Shown here: positions 35,115 through 45,038 of the stretch, one piece after another
Position numbering within the stretch: the stretch's first letter is position 1
Layout: each line of letters begins with the position of its first letter
Assembly (NCBI RefSeq): GCF_019457475.1
Contig: NZ_CP080413.1
Location: 3,968,001-4,032,000, forward strand
DNA: 64,000 nucleotides
Direction of reading: 5' to 3'
DNA from: Shewanella acanthi
GTDB lineage: Bacteria > Pseudomonadota > Gammaproteobacteria > Enterobacterales > Shewanellaceae
Translations under genes and position numbers: made by a program
Notes under the pieces: model-generated
Told to the model about the DNA's origin: nothing
Database searches by the model: none
What the model saw: only the letters and a program-made list of their open reading frames with translations

Positions 35115-36119
35115 ATGAAATACTTAGTCACAGGCGCAGCGGGATTTATCGGCGCCAAAGTTAGCCAGCGCCTCTGCGCCATGGGGCATGACGTCGTCGG
35201 TATCGATAATCTTAACGATTATTACGATGTTAACCTGAAATTTGCCAGACTCGCGCCACTCGAAGCATTGAGCAATTTTCGGTTTATCAAACTGGATTTA
35301 GCCGACCGAGCAGGCATTGCAGAGCTGTTCGCTAAAGAGGGCTTTCAGCGCGTGATCCACCTCGCGGCTCAGGCTGGAGTACGTTATTCCCTCGATAATC
35401 CCCTTGCCTATGCCGATAGCAATCTTGTTGGTCACCTGACAATCCTTGAAGGTTGTCGCCACCATAGGATTGAGCACTTGGTTTATGCCTCTTCATCCTC
35501 GGTTTATGGTCTGAATCAAAAGATGCCATTCTCGACATCCGACAGCATAGATCATCCGATTTCACTCTATGCGGCCACCAAAAAGGCCAATGAGTTGATG
35601 TCCCACACTTACTCGCATCTTTACCAATTACCTACTACAGGACTGCGCTTCTTTACCGTGTATGGCCCATGGGGTCGCCCCGATATGGCGTTATTTAAGT
35701 TCACTAAGGCGATTCTCGCAGGTGAAGTGATCGACGTTTACAACCATGGAGATTTAAGTCGCGACTTCACCTATATCGATGATATTGTTGAGGGGATTAT
35801 CCGAGTACAAGACAAACCGCCGCAGGCCAATGCCGATTGGACGGTTGAAACGGGCACGCCCGCCAGCAGTAGCGCCCCCTATAGAGTGTTCAATATAGGT
35901 AACGGTAGCCCAGTGCAACTGCTCGACTTTATCACCGCGCTGGAAAATGCCCTTGGGGTAAAAGCCAAGAAAAACCTCTTACCGATGCAGCCAGGAGATG
36001 TGCACGCGACTTGGGCGGATACTGAAGACCTATTTAAGGCTGTGGGTTATAAGCCACAGGTGGATATCAACAGCGGTGTGACTCAATTCGTTAGCTGGTA
36101 CAAAGAGTTTTACAACTAA
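35115..36119 (+). CDS. UDP-glucuronate 4-epimerase
   Basis: A 334-residue extended short-chain dehydrogenase. NAD-binding GAAGFIGAKVSQRL is at residues 7-20. The Ser/Tyr/Lys active site is in YASSSSVYG and SLYAATKKANELM. The block RFFTVYGPWGRPDMA and the substrate region SRDFTYIDDIVEGI are typical of UDP-glucuronate (CapI-type) epimerases. It is cotranscribed with ugd. The product, UDP-galacturonic acid, is a known constituent donor for Shewanella-type LPS cores and capsules; the acceptor here is not shown. Confidence 0.9.
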   Translation: MKYLVTGAAGFIGAKVSQRLCAMGHDVVGIDNLNDYYDVNLKFARLAPLEALSNFRFIKLDLADRAGIAELFAKEGFQRVIHLAAQAGVRYSLDNPLAYADSNLVGHLTILEGCRHHRIEHLVYASSSSVYGLNQKMPFSTSDSIDHPISLYAATKKANELMSHTYSHLYQLPTTGLRFFTVYGPWGRPDMALFKFTKAILAGEVIDVYNHGDLSRDFTYIDDIVEGIIRVQDKPPQANADWTVETGTPASSSAPYRVFNIGNGSPVQLLDFITALENALGVKAKKNLLPMQPGDVHATWADTEDLFKAVGYKPQVDINSGVTQFVSWYKEFYN

Positions 36120-36381
36120 TGCAGATAACAAATTAAAACACCGAAATGTTAACAGGCAGATACGCCAATGCTGCATGTAATTACGTTAAAATGGGGAATT
36201 TTTGTTGTGTATTCTGACTCCATAGTTAATGTATTCGATTTAACATCGATCCGACTCGTAAATCCCTCCCAAACCTCTAGTACTATTGAGCCTTTAACCT
36301 TTAAAATAGTCCTGCAATTTTCTTAATTTCTAACAGTGTCTTTTCAAAGCCTGCTGTACAAGATATTTCCTGGACTACACC

Positions 36382-38214
36382 ATGTTTACATCTTCAACCA
36401 AGCCAAAAGCATCCAACTGGGAATGGTTCATTTTATTCAATGCATTTTTAGCTACGCTGCTTTCGACGCGCTATTTCGCATTTTTACCTGAGTTTCCCTC
36501 AGATTTTTTAGGGCAATTTTTTATCATTATTAGCTCCATCTCACAGATGTTTGTGCTAACAGGTTTATTTGCAGCATTAATTGTTCCATTGCATTTTCTA
36601 CCTAAGTATTGTCGTAACATCGCTTTATCTGGAGCTGCCGCAGTAGGCTTAACTGCACTGTTTATTGACACATTAGTATTTGCCCAATATCGGTTCCATA
36701 TTAATTCGGTTGTTCTTAATCTAGTCTTATCGGGGCAAGTTGTTAGCTTCCCTCTAATCACTTGGTTAATGGTTACAATCGCTATTCTAGGGTTGTGGAT
36801 TACACTATGGCTGTTGCTTAAATGGATTCAGACCGCAACATTATTACCGAGTAGGGTTGCTTACCGATTCGCATATTTGGCATTATCTGCGTTTGTGCTG
36901 ACCCATATCATTCATATCTGGGCTGCAGCAAATGCTTACCAACCCGTTACCCAGATAAAACGCTATTTACCCCTGTTTTATCCAGCTACGGCAAATCGCT
37001 TTATGGAAAAGCACGGCTGGGTCGATCAGCAAGCTATTGCCCAACAGAAATCATTATCTCTTCACAAGAGTGACTTACACTACCCTATTCACCCTTTACA
37101 AGTTCAACCAGTTGAAAAACCAACCAATATCATGTTGATTGTTATCGATTCATGGCGGTTTGATACTTTTAGTGCGGACAATACCCCCAATTTGTGGAAC
37201 TTGACTCAGACCGGTGTTCGATTTAATCAACATATGGCCTCGGGGAATGCAACAAGGACAGGAATTTTCGGGCTATTCTACGGAATACCTGGTACTTACT
37301 GGCAAGGAGTTTTAGCTAACAATCAAGGTCCTGTTCTAATAGACCGCCTTCAGCAATTAGACTACCAGTTAGGTATTTTCACTGCTGCACAGTTACGCAA
37401 TCCAGAGTTTGATCGCACCGTATTTACCAACGTCAAAGATTTACGGATAGGCTCAGAAGGCTCAAGCGCATCTGAACTTGATGCCAACCTGACCCATGAT
37501 TGGCTCACTTGGTACGACAAGCGGGATCCCCAGAAACCAGCATTTTCATTCCTGTTTTACGATTCGGCACATGGCTATGATTTCCCTAAAGATTATCCGC
37601 ATCAATATCAACCAATGCTTAGCGATGTCAATTATCTGCAATTAAACAACAACACTGATCCGTTACCATTTTTCAACCGATATAGAACGAGTGTGCACTA
37701 CGTAGATAGCCTAATCGCCCCCGTTGTAGACAAGTTAAAAGAGACGGGTGATTTGGCCAATACGCTTATCATTATCACGGGAGATCACGGTCAAGAGATG
37801 AACGATAATAAACTGAACTTCTGGGGGCATAACAGTAACTATACACCAGCCCAAGTTCATGTTCCTTTTGCAGTCGTTGGCCCTCAAATCAATGCCAACG
37901 CAAGTCTTGATACTGAGCAACTAACTAGTCATCAAGATCTGGTTCCAACATTAATGCAAGGATATTTAGGCGTAACCAACCCAATCGGCGATTATTCAGT
38001 AGGCTTGAATTTACTCAATCCAATGCAAGAGAGAGCTTGGATTTTAGCTTCAAACTACAGTAGTTATGCCATGCTCACATCAGACACCATTTTAGAAGTG
38101 GGAAGTGCGGGACAATATGAACTACTGGATAAAACCAATCGTCCATTAAAGGGGAAGCCTAATTTTGATTTCTTACAACAAGTACTCGAGCAATTGAGCC
38201 ATTTTAGCAAGTAA
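36382..38214 (+). CDS. LapC/PbgA (YejM)-like inner-membrane sulfatase-fold protein
   Basis: A 610-residue protein with five hydrophobic segments in the first 190 residues (DUF3413-like, WEWFILFNAFLATLLSTRYF) and then a periplasmic alkaline-phosphatase-fold domain. That domain starts NIMLIVIDSWRFDTFSADN, with HMASGNATRTGIFGLFYG (metal-site Thr region) and later ITGDHGQEMND. In E. coli, YejM (LapC/PbgA) senses periplasmic LPS and restrains LapB-FtsH degradation of LpxC. The family resemblance is clear; whether this copy regulates LpxC or is an ethanolamine-phosphate-transferase-like enzyme cannot be told. It lies within the LPS/capsule gene region. Confidence 0.82.
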   Translation: MFTSSTKPKASNWEWFILFNAFLATLLSTRYFAFLPEFPSDFLGQFFIIISSISQMFVLTGLFAALIVPLHFLPKYCRNIALSGAAAVGLTALFIDTLVFAQYRFHINSVVLNLVLSGQVVSFPLITWLMVTIAILGLWITLWLLLKWIQTATLLPSRVAYRFAYLALSAFVLTHIIHIWAAANAYQPVTQIKRYLPLFYPATANRFMEKHGWVDQQAIAQQKSLSLHKSDLHYPIHPLQVQPVEKPTNIMLIVIDSWRFDTFSADNTPNLWNLTQTGVRFNQHMASGNATRTGIFGLFYGIPGTYWQGVLANNQGPVLIDRLQQLDYQLGIFTAAQLRNPEFDRTVFTNVKDLRIGSEGSSASELDANLTHDWLTWYDKRDPQKPAFSFLFYDSAHGYDFPKDYPHQYQPMLSDVNYLQLNNNTDPLPFFNRYRTSVHYVDSLIAPVVDKLKETGDLANTLIIITGDHGQEMNDNKLNFWGHNSNYTPAQVHVPFAVVGPQINANASLDTEQLTSHQDLVPTLMQGYLGVTNPIGDYSVGLNLLNPMQERAWILASNYSSYAMLTSDTILEVGSAGQYELLDKTNRPLKGKPNFDFLQQVLEQLSHFSK

Positions 38215-38215
38215 A

Positions 38216-38231
38216 GGGCGCTAACGCGCCC
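38216..38231. terminator. Short hairpin between the sulfatase-like and Wzi-like genes
   Basis: GGGCGC-TAAC-GCGCCC between convergent genes, flanked by short A/T runs. A weak bidirectional terminator is plausible. Confidence 0.5.
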
Positions 38232-38237
38232 TAAAGA

Positions 38238-39707
38238 TTAAAACCGATACTCAAAACTACTAAAGATAGTGGCATCGGTTTCATTGTCCTTAACCTCAAA
38301 CTCCGACTGTGAAACCGTGCCGCCGATACTCCACATCCCTTTCCAAACGGGCATACGGTAGGAGAGTTCAAGCATCAGCAAGTCTTCCTGCTCGGGCTGC
38401 GGCGCCCAAGTTGTGGCCACATTGCTGCCATCATAATTCAATTGGGCGTAACGCAATAACGAGGTAAAACCGCGGCTATTACTAAATTGACCAATCATAC
38501 CAAATACCAATGCTTTGGCATCACTGTCATAGGTCGAGCCCAACGCGCGGCCATAGAAGCGTGAGCCACTCAAATAAACTGGATCTTCGTAGAAGCAGTT
38601 ACCCTCACCATTGCATTTCACATAGGTATCAGAATATTCGAGGAAGACCTTGTACTGCTGGGACGCACTGCCAAAGTGGGTATCGATACCCCAGAGCGAA
38701 CCACAGTCGCTGCCATTCTCGCAGCTATATTCGGTATAGATACCCACAGGAACTCCCTGCCAAGTATCGCCGTAACGCAGATCAATACTTTGAGTTCTAT
38801 GCCCCGCATCGTGGCGGTCTTCGGCCAAACAGCTGTTAGTACCATCATTACACACCGAATGACCAGAGAGAGAATCCCACCAAGCATCGTAGTCACATTC
38901 TTGGCCTTCGCCGCAAAACAGGGTCGACCAAGCCAAACCGACTTCTAACTGCTTAATCGGCTTAGCGGTGAGACGCATATCCCATTCAGCGGTTTTGGGC
39001 ACAGCGCGGTCGGCTTCGGCAATACTGAAACCCGTCTTAAAGGTCCAAGGGCCAATCCAAGATAACCATGGGGTTTCGAAGGCGGTAGCGCGATTACGAC
39101 TCAAGGTGAGTGATGGCATTGGGCGCGCATTGTTAGAACGATGCAGGGCAGAATCCACACCCGGCCCCCACCATTGCTCCATGGAACCTAACGTCGTGAT
39201 CCAATTACCAAAAATCACCGAAAAATATGACTCATCGAGGCGGAAGTTTTTTCCATCCTGGGGATCATAGGTTTCTGCCACTGTGGTCTTATAGGCAATG
39301 TGTGGGCCTAAATACTCGTATGAGCCTTTGATTTCGCCCTTTTCGCGGTAATCACTGCCATAGTGCTGAAATCTTGCCGAGTCACTTGCCCCTGAGAGTT
39401 TGACTCTGGCATTGCCACGATTATCGACGGCATTTTGATAGTAAAAGTTAACGCGGGCAAAGGCCTGCACCAATTGTGGCGTAAGCCGCTCAGGCTCGAC
39501 CTTGGCGAGATCCGCGCCAATGCCCGACCACATCAGCGGGAAGGTATTTACTGGCACACTAATTACGCCAGCATCCGCCAACGCCTGAATATCGGCTCGA
39601 AGGTAAATATCCGATGCATCTACCCAAGGGGCGGCCAGCGTAGGAGACAATACAAGACTAGATGCAACACTGATTGCGAGGATTGAGGGGGTAAAAAAAG
39701 CCTTCAT
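38238..39707 (-). CDS. Wzi-family outer-membrane capsule-assembly protein
   Basis: A 489-residue protein with a signal peptide (cleaved after SPTLAA) and a C-terminal aromatic barrel end (SSFEYRF). The N-terminal WVDASDIYLRADIQALADAG and the core GSMEQWWGPGVDSALHRSNNARPMPSLTLSR (split) match the Wzi capsule-anchoring lectin family, an 18-stranded barrel. Four short Cys-flanked loops (CGEGQEC, CNDGTNSC, CENGSDC, CNGEGNC) are unusual and probably extracellular disulfide loops. A capsule export system is not in the window, so it may act with LPS or exopolysaccharide. Confidence 0.82.
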   Translation of the reverse strand: MKAFFTPSILAISVASSLVLSPTLAAPWVDASDIYLRADIQALADAGVISVPVNTFPLMWSGIGADLAKVEPERLTPQLVQAFARVNFYYQNAVDNRGNARVKLSGASDSARFQHYGSDYREKGEIKGSYEYLGPHIAYKTTVAETYDPQDGKNFRLDESYFSVIFGNWITTLGSMEQWWGPGVDSALHRSNNARPMPSLTLSRNRATAFETPWLSWIGPWTFKTGFSIAEADRAVPKTAEWDMRLTAKPIKQLEVGLAWSTLFCGEGQECDYDAWWDSLSGHSVCNDGTNSCLAEDRHDAGHRTQSIDLRYGDTWQGVPVGIYTEYSCENGSDCGSLWGIDTHFGSASQQYKVFLEYSDTYVKCNGEGNCFYEDPVYLSGSRFYGRALGSTYDSDAKALVFGMIGQFSNSRGFTSLLRYAQLNYDGSNVATTWAPQPEQEDLLMLELSYRMPVWKGMWSIGGTVSQSEFEVKDNETDATIFSSFEYRF

Positions 39708-39813
39708 AACATCCTTTTATCGTCGAGAGCCTATACAAAGCGAAGGCGCTAAAAATACCACAAATCCGGGGGATTATGCGAACTCGGCTCTCACATCGTT
39801 TTTTCTTAAACAT

Positions 39814-41108
<1,295 letters not shown>

Positions 41109-41118
41109 CTTCTGATTT

Positions 41119-42180
41119 CTACCTTAATTTCCAATAACCTAACTTACGACGCAACTTTAAGTGCCGTAATAAATTTAAGGGTTTACACTTCAGCTCAGAA
41201 GTCCCTCTATCAATCAAAGTATCAGTTGCCTGCAACACTCGCTGACTCGATAAACCATCTTTGTATGGGTGAACTTGCTCGCAATAATTTTTGATATTTG
41301 TCATTAACTCTACAGGGAAGCTCAACGCCTGTTCTAATGACTTTTCTATATCTTCAACATGGTGGATATCGATTAAATGATCTGCAGGTGCACTATTATT
41401 AAAAGTAACCACTGGTTTGTTTTGCAGTAAAAACATTTGTAAAACAGATGATGTATCACACAGCATTACATCTGCGGCCTTTAATAAGGGGATAACATCA
41501 TCCGTTTCAACAAAACATAAATTTTCGTTCTGCGCTTCTTTGTATTGCTTGACTATTTTACTATCCATTTTGGGGTGAAATTGCACCAACCAACGCCAAT
41601 TTCCTTGCTTAGACAATCGTTGAATTTCATCAAATACAATTGGTGCACAGGTGAGCCGAGGCGAAAATGTTGAGCAAAATAAGACTACCGGCCTTTGGTC
41701 TGCTGAATCGATAAAGGGATTATTTTGAATACCTTTAAATAAAGGATCTAATACAGGCCACCCAGTTTCAACAACTGAAAACGTACCAAACTTATCAGCT
41801 AGCTCATTGAACTTGTTCGTAGTTGATGGTCCTTGGGTACAATACAAATCAAAGCAGTGCCTAATTTCAAAATGATATTCGCGTCCCTTTCGATTCACCT
41901 TTCCAGAATTAAGTCCATGAAAAACCTGAACTTTAACTCCAGGAATAAAATTAGGAACCATATTCCCAGGGACAAAAACTGCATCGGGTTTCCAATGAAT
42001 AACATCATCAATTGTATTTAATCGTTCTTCATCCACAGCCAAAAATGTAGGATCAACTTCATCGCCCTCCAAAAACCAACGGACTGAATCCCCCCTGTTC
42101 TTAATAACCTGTTGAAGAGGCCTAAGAATGGCATAAGAGTAATTTTGTGAAATGTACATTAAGTAACGTTTAGCAGCCAT
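41119..42180 (-). CDS. CDP-glycerol glycerophosphotransferase-like protein
   Basis: A 353-residue protein resembling the GT-B fold of the TagF/TagB (CDP-glycerol) family. It has VQVFHGLNSGKVNRKG (the F/HG-loop with His), LFCSTFSPR, WRWLVQFHPKMD (conserved FHP) and DVMLCDTSSVLQMFLLQNKPV (the D-T/S-S-V nucleotide-site block). It has no membrane helix. Base composition and codon use are more AT-rich than coaD or waaA, matching the gene at 42225. It could transfer glycerol phosphate or a related phosphopolyol to the LPS core; the donor is not established. Confidence 0.75.
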   Translation of the reverse strand: MAAKRYLMYISQNYSYAILRPLQQVIKNRGDSVRWFLEGDEVDPTFLAVDEERLNTIDDVIHWKPDAVFVPGNMVPNFIPGVKVQVFHGLNSGKVNRKGREYHFEIRHCFDLYCTQGPSTTNKFNELADKFGTFSVVETGWPVLDPLFKGIQNNPFIDSADQRPVVLFCSTFSPRLTCAPIVFDEIQRLSKQGNWRWLVQFHPKMDSKIVKQYKEAQNENLCFVETDDVIPLLKAADVMLCDTSSVLQMFLLQNKPVVTFNNSAPADHLIDIHHVEDIEKSLEQALSFPVELMTNIKNYCEQVHPYKDGLSSQRVLQATDTLIDRGTSELKCKPLNLLRHLKLRRKLGYWKLR

Positions 42181-42224
42181 AATAACTCACATTTCAATAA
42201 ATAATGCCCCGAGTAAAATAGGGA

Positions 42225-43118
42225 TTAATTTGGTGAACTAACACCATTTATCAATGAGTGTTTAAACTCAGTATATTCTTTATTCTTAATGGGAAAACTT
42301 TCAATCAATGCAGATTGAATTTCTTTGACTTTGTCTGAATTTATCGGGTAATTTTTTTCAATATCAATTACATCACCATCTGAAAAATCACGTAAATTAA
42401 GGTTGATTATTCTATGTTCTCTTAAACCAAATGCTGAGTAATAATCATTAAATTTATAATCGCCTACACCAACATCTTTTGTGGTCATTCTGACATTGGG
42501 GATACCTAAAGAATCAGCTGCAATAAGAGCATGCATTGCACTGGCTAGAACATTTTCACATTCAGCTAGTTGCATCATAAATTCTAAAGGCTCTTGTGAA
42601 ATATCAATAAACACTGAATTTTTAACATTAATTTTACTCAGTAACGGATGATTCTTATCCTTATAGTGAACCACTATGCCAAGTGCATATTTCTTTTTGA
42701 TATGGCTCGTATCAAAAATGCAGGATGCGAGAAGACCAGGATCTCCGATTGCTAGTTTTTCAGATATCTTGACATGATCCATTTTTTTTAGGACTTCTAG
42801 CGTTTTTAATCCTCTTACCGCTTTAACATCTAAACTACGATACAAAGATTTACTCGTCTTCGGCGAATTCATAAATCCAGAACCCCATACAATGGCTGAA
42901 GCACTAAATAGACGACGGATAAAACTGAATGGCTTCAAAGCAAGAAACCGTTGAAGCAAACTACCAACAGCTACAATTTCGCATTTTTTTGCGACACAAC
43001 AACGGATATCTACCCCTGCAATTCTTTCAAACAAACTAGCACTTAATAAGTCACCAAAATTTTTAAAACTAGTAAAATAATATAACTTAACATGCTGTTT
43101 ATTAGATAATTTATTCAC
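42225..43118 (-). CDS. Polysaccharide pyruvyl transferase-like protein
   Basis: A 297-residue protein with the pyruvyl-transferase layout. The N-terminal KLYYFTSFKNFGDLLSASLF resembles the N-(F/W)-GD-x-L start motif, followed by AIVWGSGFM, VRGLKTLEVLKK with AIGDPGLLAS, and VLASAMHALIAADSLGIP (the S-x-x-HA/G site). These enzymes add pyruvate ketals to surface sugars. It is strikingly AT-rich with many AAA/ATT/TTA codons relative to flanking genes, suggesting recent acquisition. The start is GTG at 43118 behind AGGTA. Confidence 0.75.
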   Translation of the reverse strand: MNKLSNKQHVKLYYFTSFKNFGDLLSASLFERIAGVDIRCCVAKKCEIVAVGSLLQRFLALKPFSFIRRLFSASAIVWGSGFMNSPKTSKSLYRSLDVKAVRGLKTLEVLKKMDHVKISEKLAIGDPGLLASCIFDTSHIKKKYALGIVVHYKDKNHPLLSKINVKNSVFIDISQEPLEFMMQLAECENVLASAMHALIAADSLGIPNVRMTTKDVGVGDYKFNDYYSAFGLREHRIINLNLRDFSDGDVIDIEKNYPINSDKVKEIQSALIESFPIKNKEYTEFKHSLINGVSSPN

Positions 43119-43160
43119 TACCTACCCTTTAACTTATACAAAACAAAGTCAACTAAATAA

Positions 43161-44168
43161 TTAATGTATTTGATCAAACTTCTCTATCACCGCATCAACG
43201 CTAATCATTTCCATCAGGTGTTCACCCCTAGCTCGGGTTCCCCATTTCACGTCTCCCTGATGCTGTGAAGCAATGGCCTGATCATAGGCGCTGACCACAT
43301 ATTGCTGTGATAAATAGGGTCCCGTACGACCAGGATTTGAGTGGGCATAAAGACCTATCACCGGTGTGCCTTGAGTTACTGCCATATGCGCAGGCCCCGT
43401 ATCGGGCGCGAGCACCACGCTGGCGCGTTTTAGAATGGCAAGTAATTGCGTCAGGCTAGTCTTGCCGACGAGGTTTTCTAAGTTCGACGTTGATGCCGCA
43501 ATGATTTGTTCGGCTAAATTCTTCTCTAGCGCCGTTGGACCGCCGCAGAGGATAACTCGATATCCCTTGGAAGCCGCATGGTCGGCAAGCTCAGCATATC
43601 GCTCAGGCAACCAATTACGCTCAGCCTTACTGGCTGCGGCACAAATCACTAATACCTTTTCACCCTCACCAATTTGCTCTGCGGCAAAAGCAGTATCAGC
43701 CTCAGGTACAGGGATATTCCACTGCGGCGTTAAATCTTTAACGCCTAATGCCTTGGCAAATCCCATAAAACCTTCAAGTACATGTGGCTGCCCTAAAGGC
43801 TCGACTTGGTGATTAGTTACCAACCATTGGCCTTCTTTCGCGCGAGCACGGTCAAAGCCAATGCGCACCTTAGCTGAAATCGCCAGTGATGCTAGCGTCG
43901 CCCGCAGCGCGACCTGCATATGCAGCAGCACATCGAAACGTCGCCCCTTTAAGGCATCACGTAAATTGAAGTAACTACGCCACCCTTTGGACTTATCAAA
44001 GATTACGAATTCAATGTCCGGCAAATGCTTAAGCAGTTGATATTCCACTTTGCCGATCACCCATGTAATTTTAAGGTGGGGATATTGCCTTTGTATCGCC
44101 TGCACCATAGCGACGGCATGACAAACGTCGCCGATGGCCGATAGCCTAAGCAAACAGAGGGAGTTCAT
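43161..44168 (-). CDS. GT9 family heptosyltransferase-like protein
   Basis: A 335-residue GT-B transferase of the ADP-heptose:LPS heptosyltransferase family. It has LCLLRLSAIGDVCHAVAMV at the N-terminus (catalytic Asp in IGD), VLLHMQVALRATLAS, and the ADP-heptose site LAPDTGPAHMAVTQGTPVIGLYAHSNP (split) in the C-terminal domain. ATG 44168 gives the usual N-terminus; a TTG at 44189 is in frame. It likely adds a heptose or related sugar to the inner core. It is the first gene of a minus-strand cluster of five ending with coaD. Confidence 0.87.
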   Translation of the reverse strand: MNSLCLLRLSAIGDVCHAVAMVQAIQRQYPHLKITWVIGKVEYQLLKHLPDIEFVIFDKSKGWRSYFNLRDALKGRRFDVLLHMQVALRATLASLAISAKVRIGFDRARAKEGQWLVTNHQVEPLGQPHVLEGFMGFAKALGVKDLTPQWNIPVPEADTAFAAEQIGEGEKVLVICAAASKAERNWLPERYAELADHAASKGYRVILCGGPTALEKNLAEQIIAASTSNLENLVGKTSLTQLLAILKRASVVLAPDTGPAHMAVTQGTPVIGLYAHSNPGRTGPYLSQQYVVSAYDQAIASQHQGDVKWGTRARGEHLMEMISVDAVIEKFDQIH

Positions 44169-44278
44169 GGTATTAGGATCTAAACTCAAGCGATTAGCTC
44201 TTTAAGGTTATTTAGCGCAAGCTGAGGATCTTAATGTAGAATGGCCCTAGGTTCCACGCTTAAGTCAACAAATCCTCC

Positions 44279-45013
44279 ATGAGCTCACAATTGAACATAG
44301 TAAAAACGCCTGAGGGCTATATTGCTCTTTGCCAGGATACGCCTTTAGAAATCACGCAGGAGTGGTTTTCGGTGGATTTTTGGCGTGAAAAAGCGGCCGT
44401 TGTGGGTTCATCTAAGGGACGCTACACCACATGGTTCGTGGAGTCTAATGGCAACCAATGGGTGTTACGCCATTACTGGCGCGGCGGTCTAATGGGCAAA
44501 TTCAGCAAAGATGCCTATATGTATACGGGATTGGAAAACACCCGCGCTATGGGCGAGTTAAGATTGTTGGATATTCTCTATCGCGAACACTTTGCCGTAC
44601 CTAAACCCATAGCGGTGAATATAGTGCGCGACTCTATTTTTTACCGCGCCGACATCATTATTGAGCGGGTTGAAGGTGCCGAGGATCTGGTCGCTAAATT
44701 GTCTAAGGGCGCGATGAACGAGCAACAATGGCAGACCCTAGGCGCCTGTATTGCTAAGTTTCATCGGCGCGGAGTTTACCATGCCGACCTCAATGCCAAG
44801 AATATTCTGTGCCAACCAGCAGAGGTAAATGGAGAAGAGTGCTTTTACCTTATCGATTTTGACCGCGGTGAGTTAAGAACACCAAACCAAGGCTGGCAAC
44901 AGGCTAACCTCGATAGACTCCTGCGCTCCTTTAACAAGGAACAGGGTAAAGAGCCCAATCTCGCTTTCACCCCAGATAATTGGGCTGCGTTAGTAAAAGG
45001 TTACCAAGGTTAA
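44279..45013 (+). CDS. kdkA: 3-deoxy-D-manno-octulosonic acid kinase
   Basis: A 244-residue kinase that phosphorylates the 4-OH of Kdo on lipid A, as in Haemophilus, Vibrio and Shewanella, which have one Kdo. The kinase-like signature HADLNAKNILC near 166-176 and IDFDRGELR near 196-204 are the catalytic and metal-binding loops; WVLRHYWRGGLMGKFSKDAY near 61-80 is the family N-lobe block. It lies between divergent heptosyltransferase and convergent waaA. The neighbour waaA supplies its substrate. Confidence 0.95.
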   Translation: MSSQLNIVKTPEGYIALCQDTPLEITQEWFSVDFWREKAAVVGSSKGRYTTWFVESNGNQWVLRHYWRGGLMGKFSKDAYMYTGLENTRAMGELRLLDILYREHFAVPKPIAVNIVRDSIFYRADIIIERVEGAEDLVAKLSKGAMNEQQWQTLGACIAKFHRRGVYHADLNAKNILCQPAEVNGEECFYLIDFDRGELRTPNQGWQQANLDRLLRSFNKEQGKEPNLAFTPDNWAALVKGYQG

Positions 45014-45038
45014 CGTTATCAGGCTGACATCTCGCGAC

